A stretch of DNA of 64,000 nucleotides from Edwardsiella ictaluri ATCC 33202 (GTDB taxonomy: Bacteria; Pseudomonadota; Gammaproteobacteria; Enterobacterales; Enterobacteriaceae), in assembly GCF_000264785.1 (NCBI RefSeq), contig NZ_AFJI01000064.1:53350-117349 (forward strand). Direction: 5' to 3'. Positions 63,511-64,000 of the stretch are shown here, piece by piece. The notes beneath the pieces are model-generated. The model was not told the DNA's origin. It saw only the letters and a list, made by a program, of their open reading frames with translations, and ran no database searches. Made by a program: the position numbers and the translations under genes. Position 1 is the stretch's first letter; every line of letters begins with the position of its first letter.

Positions 63511-63600
63511 ATGCATCGTCGATTTTTAACAGCAGATAGTATTATTGCTCTTTTGGGCTATGCTTTGACCATAGCGTAGACTTCATATTGGGAGCATAGG

Positions 63601-64000
63601 ATGAAGGCTCGTAAATTCCTTTATTACTCGTTACTGTCCGCAGGAGTTTCACTCCCGTCTGGAAGCGCGCATGGGGATATTTATTTACAGGATGTTTCAT
63701 CCATTGACATTCCCCTTGAGTACAAAGAAAGAATAAAACAAGAAATTAGTTTAATAAAAAACACACAAAATAACAATGGATACCTTGCCACTGTAAAAAA
63801 AACAGAACACAAGATTCAGAGAGTTAAACACCCCGCAAAAAACAGCACAAATAAACAGTTAACAACACGCGAAGCAGTTAAATATAATTTAAAAAAAGAT
63901 AAAACACCTAATATTGATGATGCAAATAAATCATTAAACAGCACTCTTGTGCATCAAAACACATTGCTCGAAGCACAGAACCATACCCTGGCAAAAAAAC
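63601..64000 (+). CDS. 5' end of an A+T-rich gene for a secreted protein
   Basis: Open from ATG 63601 to the window edge (133 codons), with GGGAGCATAGG just before the start. The first 23-25 residues are a signal peptide (MKARKFLYYSLLSAGVSLPS, then GSA-HG). The mature part is Lys/Asn/Gln-rich with likely coiled-coil character (EYKERIKQEISLIKNTQ, SLNSTLVHQNTLLEAQN). Local G+C is about 20-27 % in places against about 60 % in the window, a strong sign of foreign origin. No family recognised. Its position next to an IS remnant suggests an accessory island. Confidence 0.75.
   Translation, partial: MKARKFLYYSLLSAGVSLPSGSAHGDIYLQDVSSIDIPLEYKERIKQEISLIKNTQNNNGYLATVKKTEHKIQRVKHPAKNSTNKQLTTREAVKYNLKKDKTPNIDDANKSLNSTLVHQNTLLEAQNHTLAKK

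Larger units (their letters stand above)
62774..63520 (+). mobile_element. Degenerate IS1-family element
   Basis: About 747 bp (intact IS1 is 768 bp). The ends are IS1-like: AGTGATACCTTCGAT on the left, and on the right ATGCATCGTC, close to the complement of GGTGATGCAT. The left end lies 58 bp before the insA start, as in IS1. Both insA and insB are recognisable but broken by deletions, frameshifts and stop codons. It cannot transpose on its own. It marks the boundary between core genes and A+T-rich sequence. Confidence 0.85.

Overview
The window is about 60 % G+C, gene-dense and almost entirely enterobacterial core chromosome. Protein sequences (FadD, YoaA, PykA, RuvABC, AspS, CmoAB, ArgS, MdtH, Prs, YchF) are close to Escherichia coli orthologues, but the gene order and some gene choices differ. 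Examples are a zwf-pgl-edd-eda operon with a DevB-type lactonase, loss of torYZ, mviM, grxB and sirB2, and an FmdB gene beside aspS. This fits a high-G+C Enterobacterales member such as Edwardsiella (Hafniaceae). The genus is an inference from memory of gene content, not a database result.

Layout. 1-5.8 kb: 5' end of fadD, then yeaY, tsaB, yoaA, yoaB, mdtJI and a decayed secreted-protein gene. 5.9-13.6 kb: the Entner-Doudoroff / oxidative pentose phosphate block eda-edd-pgl-zwf, divergent hexR with HexR-like operators between, then pykA. 13.7-19.1 kb: envelope and zinc genes lpxM, mepM and znuA/znuCB around a clear Zur box. 19.1-24.8 kb: ruvCAB with a LexA box inside a terminator stem, yebC, nudB, aspS, fmdB. 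24.9-34.5 kb: yecE, yecN, an AroP-type permease, cmoAB, cutC, a PatB/MalY lyase, yecM, argS. 34.6-43.2 kb: murJ, yceH, rimJ, mdtH, yceB, ycdY, ycdX and a membrane diguanylate cyclase. 43.1-50.5 kb: ghrA, a POT-like transporter, an orphan YnjB-like binding protein, two identical tRNA-Ser(GGA) units, a UPF0303 gene and dauA. 50.8-62.7 kb: kdsA, sirB1, prmC, prfA and hemA leftward; lolB, ispE, prs, a DUF1214-like secreted protein, ychH, pth and ychF.

The last 1.3 kb is different: a wrecked IS1-family element, then the start of a very A+T-rich gene for a secreted protein that runs off the window. This looks like the edge of an accessory region.

How the genes work together: Zwf-Pgl-Edd-Eda and PykA form a continuous route from glucose-6-phosphate to pyruvate under the local regulator HexR. 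ZnuABC is a complete zinc importer. RuvABC is the Holliday-junction machine. PrfA and PrmC are release factor and its methylase. CmoA and CmoB make the wobble cmo5U base. I found no CRISPR array, prophage, secretion system, toxin-antitoxin pair or defence system, and no convincing undescribed system. The best leads are the A+T-rich edge at 63.6 kb, the argS/murJ junction where flagellar genes usually lie, a possible recombinant tract inside ispE, and the dual LexA-box/terminator.
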